A stretch of DNA of 64,000 nucleotides from Ignelater luminosus (Eukaryota; Arthropoda; Insecta; Coleoptera; Elateridae). The notes under the pieces were generated by a model. It saw nothing but the letters and a program-made list of their open reading frames with translations, did no database searches and was not told the DNA's origin. Position numbers and translations under genes: made by a program. Below are positions 23,039-36,047 of this stretch, piece by piece (the first letter of the stretch is position 1; the number at the start of each line of letters is the position of its first letter). The stretch covers positions 71,583 to 135,582 of the forward strand of contig VTPC01008680.1 of the NCBI GenBank assembly GCA_011009095.1, in the 5' to 3' direction.

Positions 23039-23325
23039 CACAGACGATAAATTGAAATGGACTCATTTATTTACATTTTTTCGTTCGCCAATGACAGGTT
23101 ACAATCTAAGCGAACGACTGCGTGTTGACTTACGATATTCTGTGACCTTTCTCTCCAGCGCAGCGTTGCGCTTATGGCGTAACTAACCTTACTTAACGTC
23201 CACCATATTCCTCTAGCTACCCCCTTCCTCACTCTTGACCGCACCACGCCTTCGACATTGTTGGCTTGTAAACAAAGTATGTGAAATATACGCTATGCGA
23301 GGTTCAGTTCAATTTATCGTCTGTG
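23039..23325. mobile_element. MITE, 287 bp
   Basis: Perfect 18-bp terminal inverted repeats CACAGACGATAAATTGAA (23039-23056) and its complement (23308-23325) bound the element. The interior is GC-richer than its surroundings and non-coding. No clear target-site duplication, so the superfamily is open. Confidence 0.7.
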
Positions 23326-26300
23326 GTGTACCCAGTATAGCATTCCAGATGGGAGGTTAAAACCCAAAAACAAAAGTCAGTTTTCATTCTACAGATTCCT
23401 CAAAAGGCTGACAACAACAAATAGTATTATACTTTAACTACAAAGCAGGTTTTGTTTAACCTGGAAGGTTATTCTAGCAAAAATAAAAATCTTCTTCATC
23501 TTGAGTTGTCAACAAAAGAGTAACAGTTGCCAAAAACAAAGACATAGAAGGAGGCGGAGGAATATACGCAATTTCTTTTTTAATTGAAAAATATACGATA
23601 CCGAAAAATGCTGACTCATTAGCAGTTTTCTGGGTCAAGGAAAACGTTCAATCTATCGCGATAATGAAATCAACAGAAGGTTGATTTTAAATAACTAAAT
23701 TGTAGCAAAGCTGTGTTATAAAACTGGTCTCTTTTTCATTGTCCACGAGTGTAATAGGAACTGTAGAGCCAAGATTCACTCCAGTGGTTTGATCCTTACT
23801 CGCATCCCTAACTCGCTAAATACCTTGCAGTTTGCATCTTCAGTTAATGGTAATAAATAATAATATTATTTGCAGATTTTGTCTGTTTGTAGAGTTAAAA
23901 TTCTCTTGTACAAATATTTTAGTTTCTTGAATATCAAAGCAACTACTTTATTCATAACATCTTGATGACATGTTTCTCAGTGTACAAGAGTATTCTGGTT
24001 AAAGTGCTAAGACATGAATATAACTTCCAAGCCCTTAGAGAACAACTTTTGCAGTTTGTAAGTTTGTCGAAACTGCTTATTTTGCATGTTTACCCTTTGA
24101 CTGTATTCAAGCGCTTTATTGTTTTTGGACAACACTAGGAATTTCAAAGTCTAAACGACAAATCTCAGTTCCTTTAAGTTTGTAACTTAACTGCTTTCTT
24201 TCATTGCTTGCTAAATTCTGAGCTTTCCTATTAGAAGTAATAGAAAGACATTTTAGAGCTCTTCACTGCCTGTTGTCCTATAAATATGTACATACGTTAT
24301 TGATAACATTTTTTTGATCTGATAAAGATATAAAGATATAAAAGTCAGTGTGACTTCAGTGGCCAATATCTTATCTTCAAGATGCAAACAATGAATTATA
24401 CAGACTTCTCAGGTCAGTCGAACAGAGACAATCAAAGAAGTCTCTAAATCTATGAAACAGAAAGAAAACAATCGGACATTCTGCTAAGTAGAATCATGAA
24501 AATAGTTTTAGCAAAATCCACAAGGAGTTTATTGCTCATTTCACAACTAATTGTGAGTTTATACAGGCGATGCATCTCACGGAATAATAATAAAAATTCT
24601 GAAAACCAATCCGGTAGTACATTTCGAATTTCTATTTTATCTTCGTGGGTAGCCCCCAGGTGCTTAGGGGGCATTACGGGATTTTGTGGCAACTATTTAC
24701 GCCACTCAACATTGTTAAAAAGCTAAAGGTGAAAATTTATAATTTTTAATTAAAAAAGTGATCACTTGACAGTAGTAGGACAATAACGGTCATATTTATA
24801 ATGTTACTTTTGCAGCAATACTCTTTTTCTCAATAAATAAATCTTTTGAAATTTAATTTTACCGTGGGCTTTACAGCGAAATAAAATTTTTAATGTCTTA
24901 ACTTTGCTAAAATGTATTTACAAGCTATTTTTAGTGTTCATGACATTCATATGAACACCAAAAAAAGCTGATAAGATCGCTTTTAAGAGATTAACCAGTG
25001 TCAAAACACATCTGCATGATGGTATTGAACGCCAATAAAAACATACATTTAAGCTGTAGCTGTCGTTTGATATTTGTTCATCAACCTATATGCATGGATT
25101 CAGGAGAAGTTAAATTTAATACCTCAAACGGATAAAATTCTTGTGTTATTTTCAGTCATTGAAAGAATTTGTATACGAATTTATGTATTTTTGAATAAGG
25201 TTAGACTTATTACTATTATTATCAAGGGTGATCAATGGAGTTAACGACCAAAAACTAACAAAAACTAGAACAGTGTAGTTCAGCAAAATTTCTTGATTTT
25301 CTCCAACAGAAATGCACCCCCGCTGTTTTATATTGTTCAGACTATTATTTTGATGACAGCAGGAGTTTTCCATCTAATGGCAGTTTCCTACAGTTACAAA
25401 TTATTTCAGAACAATAGAATCATTCACTACTATAAAAATTATTATTTTTAGCAAACCCACTGAAGTAAAAGCCCGCAAAGGCGAGCGACACCTAATGAAT
25501 ATCGACAGCTAAATCGAAAAGATCCCTTTTACGCTTTCGCTCATGTGTTTTCAAAACTGGTCTTCAAACCCCTGAACACAAAAAAGAAAACCATTCACTT
25601 CATAATTTCAATCTTGTTGACAAGCCGGTATGCGGTAAATTGATAAAAAGTAAATTTTTAACATATTTTTTTAAATTTATGAGGGTTTTTTGAAAGACAT
25701 TTTAAAGGTTTAGCTGTAAATGGTTTCGAGTCAAATTAATAAAGCAAAAAATTAAATATGACAATAGTGTGGAGGGTAAAAACGAGGGAGGAGCTTTTGT
25801 AATTCGATATGCGCAAGAAATTCGATAGGGGAAACACGCAAGCATGCGCATAAAAATTTGATATTTCCAACAAATTTGTTAAAGTTCTAAATTTAAAAGT
25901 AAATTAAAAATTGGAAAGAAAAAAAATGGAAGGTATTTTCTTGAATGACGTTTCCAAATGAAACTGAAGATTTTAAAAATAATAAACAGGAAACGTCTTT
26001 CAAGCCTGAAAATAGCGCTTGGTTTAACCCGTAGATGAAAGACAATGTTTCAAAAGTTTTGTTTTTAATTTTTGTTTCATTTGTGTAGGGGAAAAATATA
26101 TCAGTTACATGAGGATGAGAAATAAAATAAAAAACAGTAATAATTAACAGGGATTAAAAATATTCTTATTAAAGTCTAGAGTTTCTTCATGTTGTTGCAG
26201 TAAAAACAAAACAATTGAATACAAGTTAAATAAATTATAATTTCAAATTACATTTTTGTTCTCAAATAAAGTACAGGCAAAAGAAAAAAAGAACATCAGG

Positions 26301-28680
26301 AAGGTGTATGGTACTATACATATTACAAGTATTTTTTAATAAATGTCTTAGCTTAGAAATTATCTAAAAGGTTACATTTATAAACCAAATTAGAAAATCT
26401 CAGCTGGCTACCAAAGCAAATTAGTAATCTATAAAACAGTTGAGTAGTAACGCATTTCTTTGAAATCTCTTGTTTTCGACGAGTCTATATCTATATCAAT
26501 TGTTTGAAGATTATAACAATTCTTGAAAGATAAAAAAGACAAAGACTGCCAATATAGTAGCAAAAAGTGCACAATTGAAGAAAGCAAGTTGAGATGATTT
26601 GTTAGCAATAAACTGTTTAGGTTAAATAGTTCATAATGATTTATCCGCAAAGAAGTTGACTAGAACGTTATTTCTGCAACAAATTTAAAAGTTCTAGTAG
26701 AATCAACCTTTAAGTTTTTCAAGTATTGTAATGAAAATGCGATACTTATAGATACAAATCAAGACTTCAAGAATCACTGTCACACCGACTCTCCGTTACC
26801 AAAAGAAGTTCTGAGTAGGAAAGAGAGATAACATTATAAAGAAAAGTTTCAAAAGTCCTGGACCGTAGAGCCAAAAAAATCTATCTCAGCCATTCTAGAT
26901 ACAGACACTTAGGTGTTCTACGAAAAAAGGATAAAACCTTGAAAAGTCGTCAGTCGCTGCTCAATAGCCTAAGTGTATTAATAAGATGAATTTAGAAGTT
27001 ACAGCGTCAGGTTATGTAAAAACTAATGACTCTATGAACCTTTTTGGTAGAGAATTCCCAAATTTTCATTTTTGGTACTATTTTGCCATATAATCGACAG
27101 TTTTCGAGATATTAAGGACCTTTTATATATACTATTCCTTCCGACCAAATAAAGACATACCCAAAATATCACCCAGCAAATTATTGTATTTGAAAATACA
27201 ATGCACCATACAAACTTATCATGATTCTGTGAAAATGGTTGCTGTTTAGAAATTTGAAGGTCATCAGAAGTATTTCCTTTCTGATGGTATGGAATATTTA
27301 AATAATAGGACTTTTGCATGATTGTGCATGAGCTTAGAAAGGAGATATGATGAACAATAAATCGCTCTTCAAAGCACGGCAAATCGTATTAAAATAATGC
27401 AATAGATAGATATATGTAGTACATATTAGATGATTACTATAAAAACTGACAAAAGATGTCAAACGTTGATAAAAATATCCATAGAGAAAACGACTAACGG
27501 TTTGCAAAACCATATAATTTTGCTAAGCTGACTAGACTGTCTTCGTTCCTACTTCAAAGACATAGGAACAAAATCAGAAAGGAATAAATCAAAAGATCTA
27601 GTAGAAAGTTGATGCATAGTAGTAACAGAACGAATTAAACAACAGACTAGTTTACGCAGCCACTAACATAAAACAAACTTAGACATATACTTCGCAACAT
27701 GGAAGTGTGGTTTAGACTTCCCCTGTAGCTACCGCAGTACCATTGAATGTAGTAATCAGAAACCGATTATTCGTTCTGGTTCGAAGTCAAAGTGAATTTG
27801 ATTTTGAAAACTAATAGAAGTCGGCTATTCCATATTTGAACTACATTACTATAAATCTTTTGTAGCAAAATCTCTCGGAGTACTTAGACTAAGAAAGTCG
27901 AATTTATTGTATTAGTACCGCTTTCAGAACCTGTGCTAATTCTGAGCTGCCATATCCACTGACAGAAGGCGCTACCAAAAGCGATAAAATTATGTTAGGT
28001 ATCTTTGGCACAACCTAAATGCGTTACTCGTTAAGGGGTGCAAATGAAGAGATGCTCAAAAGCACCTTCCATATCTATGTATTTTGGAGTTCCTCATGTC
28101 TGTTTCATAGATCGTGGAAGCCGACGCAAAGCTTTCTAAACCTGTGCTGGCTTTGCTACGTCATTATCAGAGACCCAGCCTCTGTAAACAGGCCGCTATG
28201 GTTGTCCGGTGACGGTGATAACATAATTCACTAAGAAAGGGCGAGGAACAAGGAGCAAGAGAGTAAAGACAATATTTGCTTAACAGAGCCGATTTGCTTT
28301 GAGCCTGCCCTATAAATTCCTTTGGTGTTTTAAAGTAAAGTAAAACTGAGTAAATACCTTTTTTTTGATCGTTTAAGCTTTTGCGTAAAAACTTCATTGA
28401 GTTAACTTGTATTAGATACGATACGTTATTCAAGATTGGAAATTAGTAATGTTTTTTCATAGTTTTTGCAAAAGTAGGGAAAGTTTTTGTATTTTATCTA
28501 TGGATCATCAAGTTAAACACGTCATCTACTTGTTCTTTAGGTTTGATTATTACAGGTTTTAATATTTATCCACAGTGTCTAATGACTAAAGTTAAAAGTA
28601 TACCTGCTAACAACGAAGAGTGATCATGTAATGATCTTCCACATTTTAGTACCACGTTTGATAGTTTTCATACGTCAACG
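23326..28680. other. intergenic, 5.4 kb
   Basis: No gene supported. Short ORFs (24450-24726 on both strands, 27032-27382 minus, 28019-28234 plus) are unlike known families and some overlap each other on opposite strands. A short stem GCCCCC...GGGGGC at about 24652-24672 is the only notable local structure. Confidence 0.4.
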
Positions 28681-28740
28681 CTTCTAGAATTAAAAGAAAT
28701 TGTTTTCAGCTTGAAAAATAAAGCTAGTGCTTGTTATTTA
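28681..28740 (+). pseudogene. LINE B, part before the inserted element
   Basis: The frame LLELKEIVFSLKNKASA matches the (L)xxIVxxLKNKKSxGxD segment ahead of the RT fingers in jockey/CR1-like LINEs. It is cut at 28740 by the foldback element. LINE sequence may extend upstream but could not be recognised. Confidence 0.5.
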
Positions 28741-29641
28741 CAGGGTGTCTCTAAACATGGTTGTCAAACTAAGAGAGTGTATTTGGGAACGAAAATTAAC
28801 AGACCCGTATTTTTCAGTTTTTTTTATTTTCCAAATATAAAGAAAGCTAGGAATCCTAAAAAGGCACCTTAAGAACTCTTCTTTTCACTATATCTTAAAA
28901 ACTGTTTGAAATTTTGTATGCTCGTATTATATCATCATCTTCTTATATGACACTGTCCTACATTCAACAGTCTTGTTTTATTAGTTTAGCCAATGCACCC
29001 CAGGCTACTTGGATTTTTCTTTCTAACTTTTGCCTGTAAATTTTCTTTAAATCTCGGTGCCATAATTAGATTGGCCATTTGTTTTTCAACAAAAAAGGTA
29101 TACTTTAGATGTTTCGAAAAAATGGACAGCTTGCCAAAAAAAAAACGTAAGAAACTGTCAGAGTTTCCATCGCATTTTTGAATAAAATAATAACAATTTT
29201 TGTTACGTTTACAGTTAGGTTGGACGCTTAACATGATATTCAAACATATTTTGAGGTTAAGTTGGTGTTGTGTTCACTGGTATGTTATTTTATTCAAAAA
29301 TGCGATAAAACCTCCGATGGTTTTTACGTTTCTCTAGCAAACGGTGCATTTTTTGGAAACATGCAGAGATCGCTTTGTATGTAGAAAAATAAACGGCTAA
29401 TCTAATTATGGTATGGAAATTTAAAAAAACCTACAGGGAAAAAAATAGAAAGATAAATCCAAGTAGCCTAGAATGCATTGGCTTAACTAATAACAAAGAC
29501 TGATGAATATATAATATAGATGACGGTGTCATCTAAGCAGATAATACACACGAGCATTTAAAATTTGAGCAAAATTGGGCAAACAATTTTTAAGGTATAA
29601 CTAGTAAAAGGTTTGGCAACCGAGTTTAGAGACACCCTGTA
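28739..29641. mobile_element. 899-bp foldback TIR element inside LINE B
   Basis: The element runs from CAGGGTGTCTCTAAAC (28741) to its complement ending at 29639, with TA on both sides (28739-28740 and 29640-29641). The similarity is not limited to the ends. The left arm (28741 to about 29195) and right arm (about 29284-29639) are imperfect reverse complements along nearly their whole length. Shared blocks include AAGCCAATGCA, GGCTACTTGGATTT, CATAATTAGATT and TCGCATTTTTGAATAAAAT. The left arm has about 85 bp more. The spacer is about 90 bp. There is no transposase; TA and CAGGGTG point to the IS630/Tc1/mariner superfamily. Confidence 0.85.
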
Positions 29642-30790
29642 TAAAAGCAAGTAAACTACCGGATACTGTAAAGATCAGCACAGTCATATCGATACCAAAG
29701 ATAAAAGATACCAGTAAAGGCAACACATTTCGGCCTATTACTTTGTTGCCAACAAGTGAGAAAATTATAGAAATTGTGGTGCATCTTGTCCTTAGTTGCC
29801 CTTAGTAAATATTTTGAAGAAGGTTAATTATTTATGCAGAAACAATTAAGATTTAGATTGCGGCATTCATGTAAAATTGCACTAACAAATTGGAAACGCC
29901 AACTTGACAACGATAATGTGACCATTGTAGAATTCTTGGACCTGCGTCAAGTTTTCAAAACCATAGACAGGTTCATTTTACTTAAAAAGCTGTTTTATTA
30001 TGGAATCAAAAGAGTGGTTTTATAATGGTTTGCGGATTATCTCATAGGTAGTATACAGAATCTAACTCTGAAACATCACTTCCTCTTTCTTAGTCTCACG
30101 GGGTGCCACAGGGTACCGTACTAGGACCCTAGTTATTTATTACTTATATTAACGATATTTATCGAGTTATAGAATTTTTGTAGATGAATCTTCTTGCAGA
30201 TAACACCTTGACATCAATTTTGGGAAATAGGATGGAACAAATTGCAAAATTTTTAAATTTCAATCTTGAAAGATTATCACGTTGGCTGACAATCAATAAA
30301 CTAAAACTGAATAACGATAAAACTAAAGAAAGTATTATTGCTTCGAAAGATATTTAAAAAAAAATTAAAGACGTTAACATCAAGATAAATTTCTTAGCAC
30401 GTTTAAGAAAAAATTCGTGTTGCAAAACAGAGGAATGCGGATTATATTGCGATGTAGTAAATAGTAAAATTGTATCGATACGACGCGACGCAAGATTACT
30501 CAAAACATTTTAATTTCTATTTATAAAATTATTCATAAAACATCAACACCAACATATTTTGAAGAAGTTTTTTGTACGTAATAATAAAATACAAGGGCAT
30601 GAAACGCGCAATGCGAATAATTATCTAGTAACATACAGTAGTATTACGTGTAAATCAGTTTTTTAAGATGAAATTGGATTATTTAATGAGTTGTCCGATG
30701 AGTAACGAAGTGCATCTACACTAAGACAATTTAAAAATTAGATTAAGGAAATTGACTGTGATATTTTATGATATAATTATGTGTAATTAT
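29642..30790 (+). pseudogene. LINE B reverse transcriptase, jockey/CR1-like
   Basis: The order of motifs is that of a non-LTR reverse transcriptase. SKLPDTVKISTVISIPK and FRPITLLPTSEKIIE (fingers) come first. Motif A at 29834-30025 reads LDLRQVFKTIDRFILLKKL and keeps the first catalytic Asp. GVPQGTVLGP follows near 30101, then the box that should be FADDT reads LADNT at 30193-30207 (second Asp changed to Asn). Next come WLTINKLKLNNDKTK and, near the end, QGHETRNANNYLV and RSASTLRQFKN. Stops and frameshifts are numerous. A host or viral RT is excluded by the GVPQGTVLGP and C-terminal motifs. Confidence 0.75.
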
Positions 30791-31179
30791 TTATATATTA
30801 GTGTGCAAGAGAAAAAATTCAGGATCAGGTATATTATAAATTACATATATCTTCTCATTTCTTGGCTTGAAGGTTGTGGATTGTTCTCTCGATCAGAATG
30901 AATATCAATAGCACTTGTGAACAGAACGAAAATAGATAACATGAATTTACTCGAACTTGGCAGCTCAACAAACTAAGGAAATGCACAAGAATTATTAAAT
31001 TTAGTAATTTTGATATTTCTTATAATTTCTTCCTTACTCCGGTCATTGTTTTAACTTCATAGAACAAATAAATGATCCTTCGAATCTAACTTATTTTTAA
31101 CGACTATAGACACAGATGTTTATGTATATGTTGCACTGGATTTTGCTGCAGATAAATTAAATTACGATTTTACGAAGTA
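30791..31179. other. intergenic or LINE B 3' region
   Basis: AT-rich sequence after the last recognisable LINE B motif; nothing further recognised. Confidence 0.4.
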
Positions 31180-31518
31180 AATTGTTGAGCGTCTTGTACA
31201 TTTCAAAATTTAATGTAGATATTCAGAAATAAATACTTTTTTCAATGTTTTTGTTTTTGTGTTCTTGTAAATAGTGTTAAATAGTAAATACTACATTAAG
31301 CTACTGTTAATAATCTGGGAAATTGAATCATCGAGCAATGTCAGCAATTAATTAATTAATAGTTAACTATCTAAGTATATATTGCAGTGGATACCGACAT
31401 AAGTAAAACTTCAATACCTACAACCGAGGTACAATTTTGTGTAGTAATTGCTGAGCGTCTTGAATATTTCAAAATCAATTGTATTCAGAAATAAATATTT
31501 CTCTTTTAATGTTTTTAT
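31180..31518. repeat. two direct copies of a 75-bp unit
   Basis: AATTGTTGAGCGTCTTG...TTCAGAAATAAATA at 31180-31254 recurs at 31446-31518 as AATTGCTGAGCGTCTTG...TTCAGAAATAAATA, offset about 266 bp. Each contains an AATAAA, so they may be duplicated 3' ends of an old transcript or retroelement. Confidence 0.6.
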
Positions 31519-34081
31519 GAATGAAATCAGGTCTGCAGCTTGATATTTAAACCAACGAACAGAGAAATCAAAAATAACTTAATTACTACAAATACATATT
31601 TCTTTTACGTTTGTTTAAATAATTCATTGTAGTTTTGATAAATTTTTTACGTACAGAACTAGACACAATTTTAAACTTGCTGTTGATTCTTTGGTGATAT
31701 GAATGTTTCCATCCAAATTCATTTATTACCAATCCTCCAGATATGATGCTAAAATACAGATTTCTACATTCATGGAGAATATTATAGGTCGTGCTGTGTT
31801 TCTTGTGGAGCATCAGTTTCACTTTTGCAAACAGTAGTAGATAAGTATCCAAAAGTTAGCATAAATTAGCTTTCAATAGTAGTTTTCTAATAATGAAAGT
31901 GTGTCAGTCACAACAATTATTAAAAAAATTATTGATAATACTATCATTATTCATGCATATCCTATATTTCTCATCATTCAAATATGAAGCTTCCTCTTTT
32001 TTAACATATGATTGTTTTGATATTAAATATATAGAAGATATGTATGTTGCAATTAATCCCATACTTCATAAATGTTACCTGTAAAAACAAGGCGAGCATT
32101 GATATAATGAAATAACTATAGATATTGCGCATTGAATGGAAATAGTATCACATCAAAGCACATCAAAAATTCAGAAATAATAAAATATGTGTTTTTAAAT
32201 GTATATTATATTACATAACTGTAACGAGATACACTTTTGTGGCAGTAATTTAATCTGGAAGCATTGGCGCCTGCCAGGCTACGATGACTAACTACGTAAG
32301 TAGCAAAGATATTGGTTTTATATGAGCGAACAGCTCCCGGTTGTTTCGGCACAGCCATTTTTCCATACGGAATTCAGGAAGGGGTTAAAAGTTAAAAAAC
32401 ATTTTAGTTTTACGAGCACCGTATGCGTTCAAGATGTATGCCATAAAATTTTATATTTATATGTATGTTATGTATACGTATTTAAGGGAGATGTAAATTC
32501 GTTTTAAATTTAAATCCAAAGGGGAAGGATTCTTATAAACATTAAAAATTATCTAACCTTGAATTGCAATGAATTTTAAAGCTTTTAAAAATTAAGGGGC
32601 TTGTTGCAAAGATTTCAATCGGAAAAAAATGTACATAAAGGAACCCTCTCTAAGAAGAACAATAGAACAAGATAAAGACGTTGAAAAAGGGCAACAGAAT
32701 TCGTCAAAACGAGAGCAATTGTTCTGACATTATAATTATGTCAGGTTTCGCAAGGGAGGATTTTTGTTATGTTCCACGTTAAGTTCACGTATAAAAAAGC
32801 TTCTCTTAAAACGTAATGTGAAAAACAAAGATATAAAATGTCGAAAAACAGCTTGTAAACCGTCTCTTAAGGGGTCCAGCACTGATGGTAGAGCGATAAC
32901 ACTCTTCTAAAACCCATATAGAAGTATATGGTCTATTTATAGGCATTGTCAATGTGCAGCGTTGTTCATTTTAATGTGTTTGTTTTTCTGCTGTGAGTGC
33001 GAGCGAAATAAATAGAATAAATGCTGTAGATCGAAAGAGACCAACGCAGCCTCTTAAAAGTATCAGGTTTCCTCCAGCAGACAGCTGTTTTTAGGAGATG
33101 GAAAGTATTTTAGAGCTTTTTCTGTGTGGCTGGATTATGGCTTAGATTATAATTCGGTTTTAATTTGATCAAAACGGAATTTTTACATGTTTTTAATTTA
33201 TGAATTAATTAATTTTAATGGCAATAGAGGAATCACAAAATTCTTAGTGGCAATTTTTAATTTTTAAAAAGTTACATTTTAGATTATAAAACTAAAATAG
33301 ATATCAATCTTTGGGATTTAATGTTAAATTTTATTAAATTTTAATTGTTTATAAAACCAGAATGTTTGATGAAACCAGTTAATATTCATTTTATTTATTA
33401 TTATTGTCTCTTATATATTTTAAGAGCTTTATGTAGGAATTGACACGAGTTTGACATACAATTTATTTTTATTTCCTGAGCTTATAATTTAGAGTCCGAC
33501 TTTTTAATTAAGTTTAAAAAGAAAACAGATACGTGTTAATTTATATTCAACAGCATTTCTTTTGAAAAATAGGTTAGATATTTTTGATTTACTTATGTAC
33601 AGTAAGTAGTATTGTTATAGGTAGTTGAATAATAATGAATTGAGCGGAAATATTAATGAACTAGAGACTAATCCTAAATAATAAATTCTCGAGTTATTAG
33701 AACCTGAAGCAATGTGGTAAATCAATTTATTATTTTGATAAAAACTTGATTTGTAAAGAAAGCAACTTTGCCCATCTTTACAAATTTGTTAAGTATAGTA
33801 ATAGGTATAAGACAAATACTAATCAAGTTCAAGCTAAGTGTTCTTAGGCTTCTGCAGATATTATATGAGATGAAACATTAAAGCAGTTCTACTTAAACCA
33901 CAATCTGTGGAGAGACTTGACAAAAATTGAGAAGACCTGGTTTGAAGTTCCTTACCAAAGCAGAAATCAGATCACAAGTAAAACCTAGTAGTCGACTTAC
34001 ATCTCTAATAACTATAATAAGAATTGAAATTTGCTCAATTACTATTAATAGCAAAGCTTCGAGTAGATGGCTATTTTGAAA
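31519..34081. other. intergenic, 2.6 kb
   Basis: No recognised gene. ORFs at 31586-31852 (minus) and 32322-32507 (plus) have no known domain. A tRNA-D-arm-like GATGGTAGAGC near 32883 lacks the rest of a tRNA. Confidence 0.4.
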
Positions 34082-34233
34082 GAATCCGTTTATTGAAAAC
34101 AGATCCGTTAAAAGTAAAAGGATCGTTTATTTTGTTTGCTATTCTGAACAATATAATCTCATAACAATCTAATGGTTCAGAATAATTAAACGGTCCGCTT
34201 ATATTTTACGGATCCGTTTTAATAAACGGATTC
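34082..34233. repeat. hairpin element, about 150 bp
   Basis: GAATCCGTTTATT (34082-34094) pairs with AATAAACGGATTC (34221-34233). The imperfect complementarity continues inward through AGATCCGTTAAAA / TTTTACGGATCCG and ATTCTGAAC / GTTCAGAAT, leaving a loop of about 30 bp. Non-coding, MITE-like. Confidence 0.65.
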
Positions 34234-34751
34234 CTTTAGAATATGGCACTAATTTCAATAGTAAACGACATGAAGAATTTGAAATATTAACGCTCATCTA
34301 TGACCATAATGTTTAAATTGAGTTCTTTGCCAGAATCATCTAAAGGAGATAGATGTTCAGCAACGAGAAGAAAAACGTGGATGCTTTTCATAGTTGATGT
34401 CAACTGTCTCAAAATACTTGTGGAAGTGAGAATAATCTAAACCTTAAACAAGTCATTTTCAGACGGTAATTTTAACCAGGTTTAGCGTTTTATATTTACT
34501 TTTTGTCATTTCAATAATCAAGGGTTACATCTACTATTGAGCAGGTACAAATAAATCCCATAGCCAGTTTTGCAAGTTAAGCACGGGGTGGGAATTACCG
34601 ACCTGAAAAAACGTTATCAACCTCGTACTTAACATTGAAGAAAAGGCTCGAAGAAGACAACAGTAAGAAAAGAGGCATAAGACACTTTTCCATCTAATCA
34701 CCGACAATAAAGACCTTTCATTTAGTAGCAAAACCTAACATCCATCGATAA
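34234..34751. other. intergenic
   Basis: Nothing recognised; a minus-strand ORF at 34534-34731 has no known domain. Confidence 0.4.
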
Positions 34752-36047
34752 TACGAGGGTGGTCTGAAAAGTTTCCAACCTAACAAAGATACAAGACATT
34801 TTTTCTGGAATTTTTTTTTTATTTTTCAACATAGTCTCCTTGTAACTCTACACACTTCTCCCAGCGATGCTCCCATCTCTGTAACCCGTCCAAATAGTAC
34901 TCGCCATTTTTCTCTGCAAAATAATTGTTTACGAAGGTGATTGCCTCTTCATTTGACGAAAATCTTTGGCCTCCGAGCGCAATTTTTAGATGAGGGAACA
35001 AAAAGAAGTCGCTTGGGGCTAGATCTGGTGAGTAAGGCGGATGGTCAAGCAGTTCAAATCGTAATTCGTGGATTTTCGCCATGGCAACCGCTGAGGTGTG
35101 AGACGGTGCGTTGTCTTGGTGAAACAGGATTTTCTTTTTCTGCAAATGTGGCCGTTTTTTCGCAAGTTCTGCCTTCAGCTTGTCAAGTAATGATGCATAG
35201 TATGCTCCTGTAATGGTTTTTCCTTTTTGAAGATAATCGATTAAAATAACTCTATGACTATCCCAAAAAACAGTCGCCATCACTTTCCCAGCCGAAAAAC
35301 AGTTTTTGCTTTTTTTGGAGCCGGTTCCCCCTTTGCAGTCCACTGTTTGGACTGTATTTTTGTTTCGGGCGTATAATGGTGTATCCAAGTTTCATCTACA
35401 GTAATTAGTCGGCGCCAAAACTCGGATTTATTTCGGCTAAACTGCGCCAAAAGAGCGTTGGAAATATTCATTCGAACACGTTTTTGATCTAACGTGAGCA
35501 AACGCGGCACCCAACGCGCGGACAGCTTTCTCATGCCTAAATGTTGATTTAATATGTGACAAACACGTTCTTTTGACATGTTCATAACCTCTGCTATCTC
35601 TCTCACTTTAATTTGGCGGTCGTCTAGCACCATTTGGTGAACTTTGGCGATGTTTTCGTCGGTAGTTGCAGTTTTTGGACGTCCCGAACGTTCATCGTCT
35701 CCCAAGCTCTTACGGCCACGTTCAAATTCAGCAGCCCAAAATTTTACTGTGGTAAATGAAGGTGCAGAGTTCCCATACACAGAATCCAACTCATCTTTTA
35801 TTTGCGAAGGCGTATTGCCTTTCAAAAACAAATATTTAATGACAGCTCCATACTCGATTTTGTCCATTTTCACAAAAAAACTCACATCAACTCACTCAAA
35901 CGACTGTCACATAAAAACTGCGCGTCCAAAATGGCTGAAACTTTGGTGAGTAAATGTCAACAGATGAACAACGAAATTCAGTAGCTTTTATTTACGAGTA
36001 CTGCCATCTTCACGTTGAGGTCGGAAACTTTTCAGACCACCCTCGTA
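34752..36047. mobile_element. mariner transposon, full length, nearly intact
   Basis: A 1292-bp element (34754-36045) has 28-bp terminal inverted repeats that differ at a single base (CGAGGGTGGTCTGAAAAGTT at the left end). TA duplications lie at 34752-34753 and 36046-36047. One transposase gene lies on the minus strand with about 65 bp and 160 bp of untranslated sequence on its two sides. Its near-identical ends and single coding lesion make it one of the youngest elements in the window. Confidence 0.95.
34819..35885 (-). pseudogene. mariner transposase, one frameshift
   Basis: This is a mariner-type DD34D transposase that cuts the element ends and inserts at TA. The first part holds two helix-turn-helix motifs (LKGNTPSQIKDELDSVYG; VREIAEVMNMSKERVCHIL) separated by the linker GRPKTATTDENI, then the conserved WVPRLLT and the first Asp in TVDETWIHHYTPE. 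The second frame (from about 35295 down) carries the second Asp in HQDNAPSHTS and the third in YSPDLAPSDFFLFPHLK. All three catalytic Asp are present. A run of five A at 35295-35299 appears to have lost one base, so the first frame ends after KTVFRLGK and the other resumes at SAGKVMATVFW. The start is at 35885, with a second Met at 35867. Length across both frames is about 355 residues, normal for mariner. Confidence 0.93.

Noticed and set aside
24640-24680. GCCCCC...GGGGGC stem as a terminator
   Set aside because: No transcription unit ends there and no U-tract follows; a chance hairpin.
28019-28234. Minus-strand phrase YIDMEGAF near 28040-28080 resembling RT motif A
   Set aside because: No neighbouring RT motifs in any frame.
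32875-32925. tRNA-like D-arm GATGGTAGAGC followed by CTTCTAA
   Set aside because: No B-box, T-arm or acceptor pairing follows; chance resemblance.
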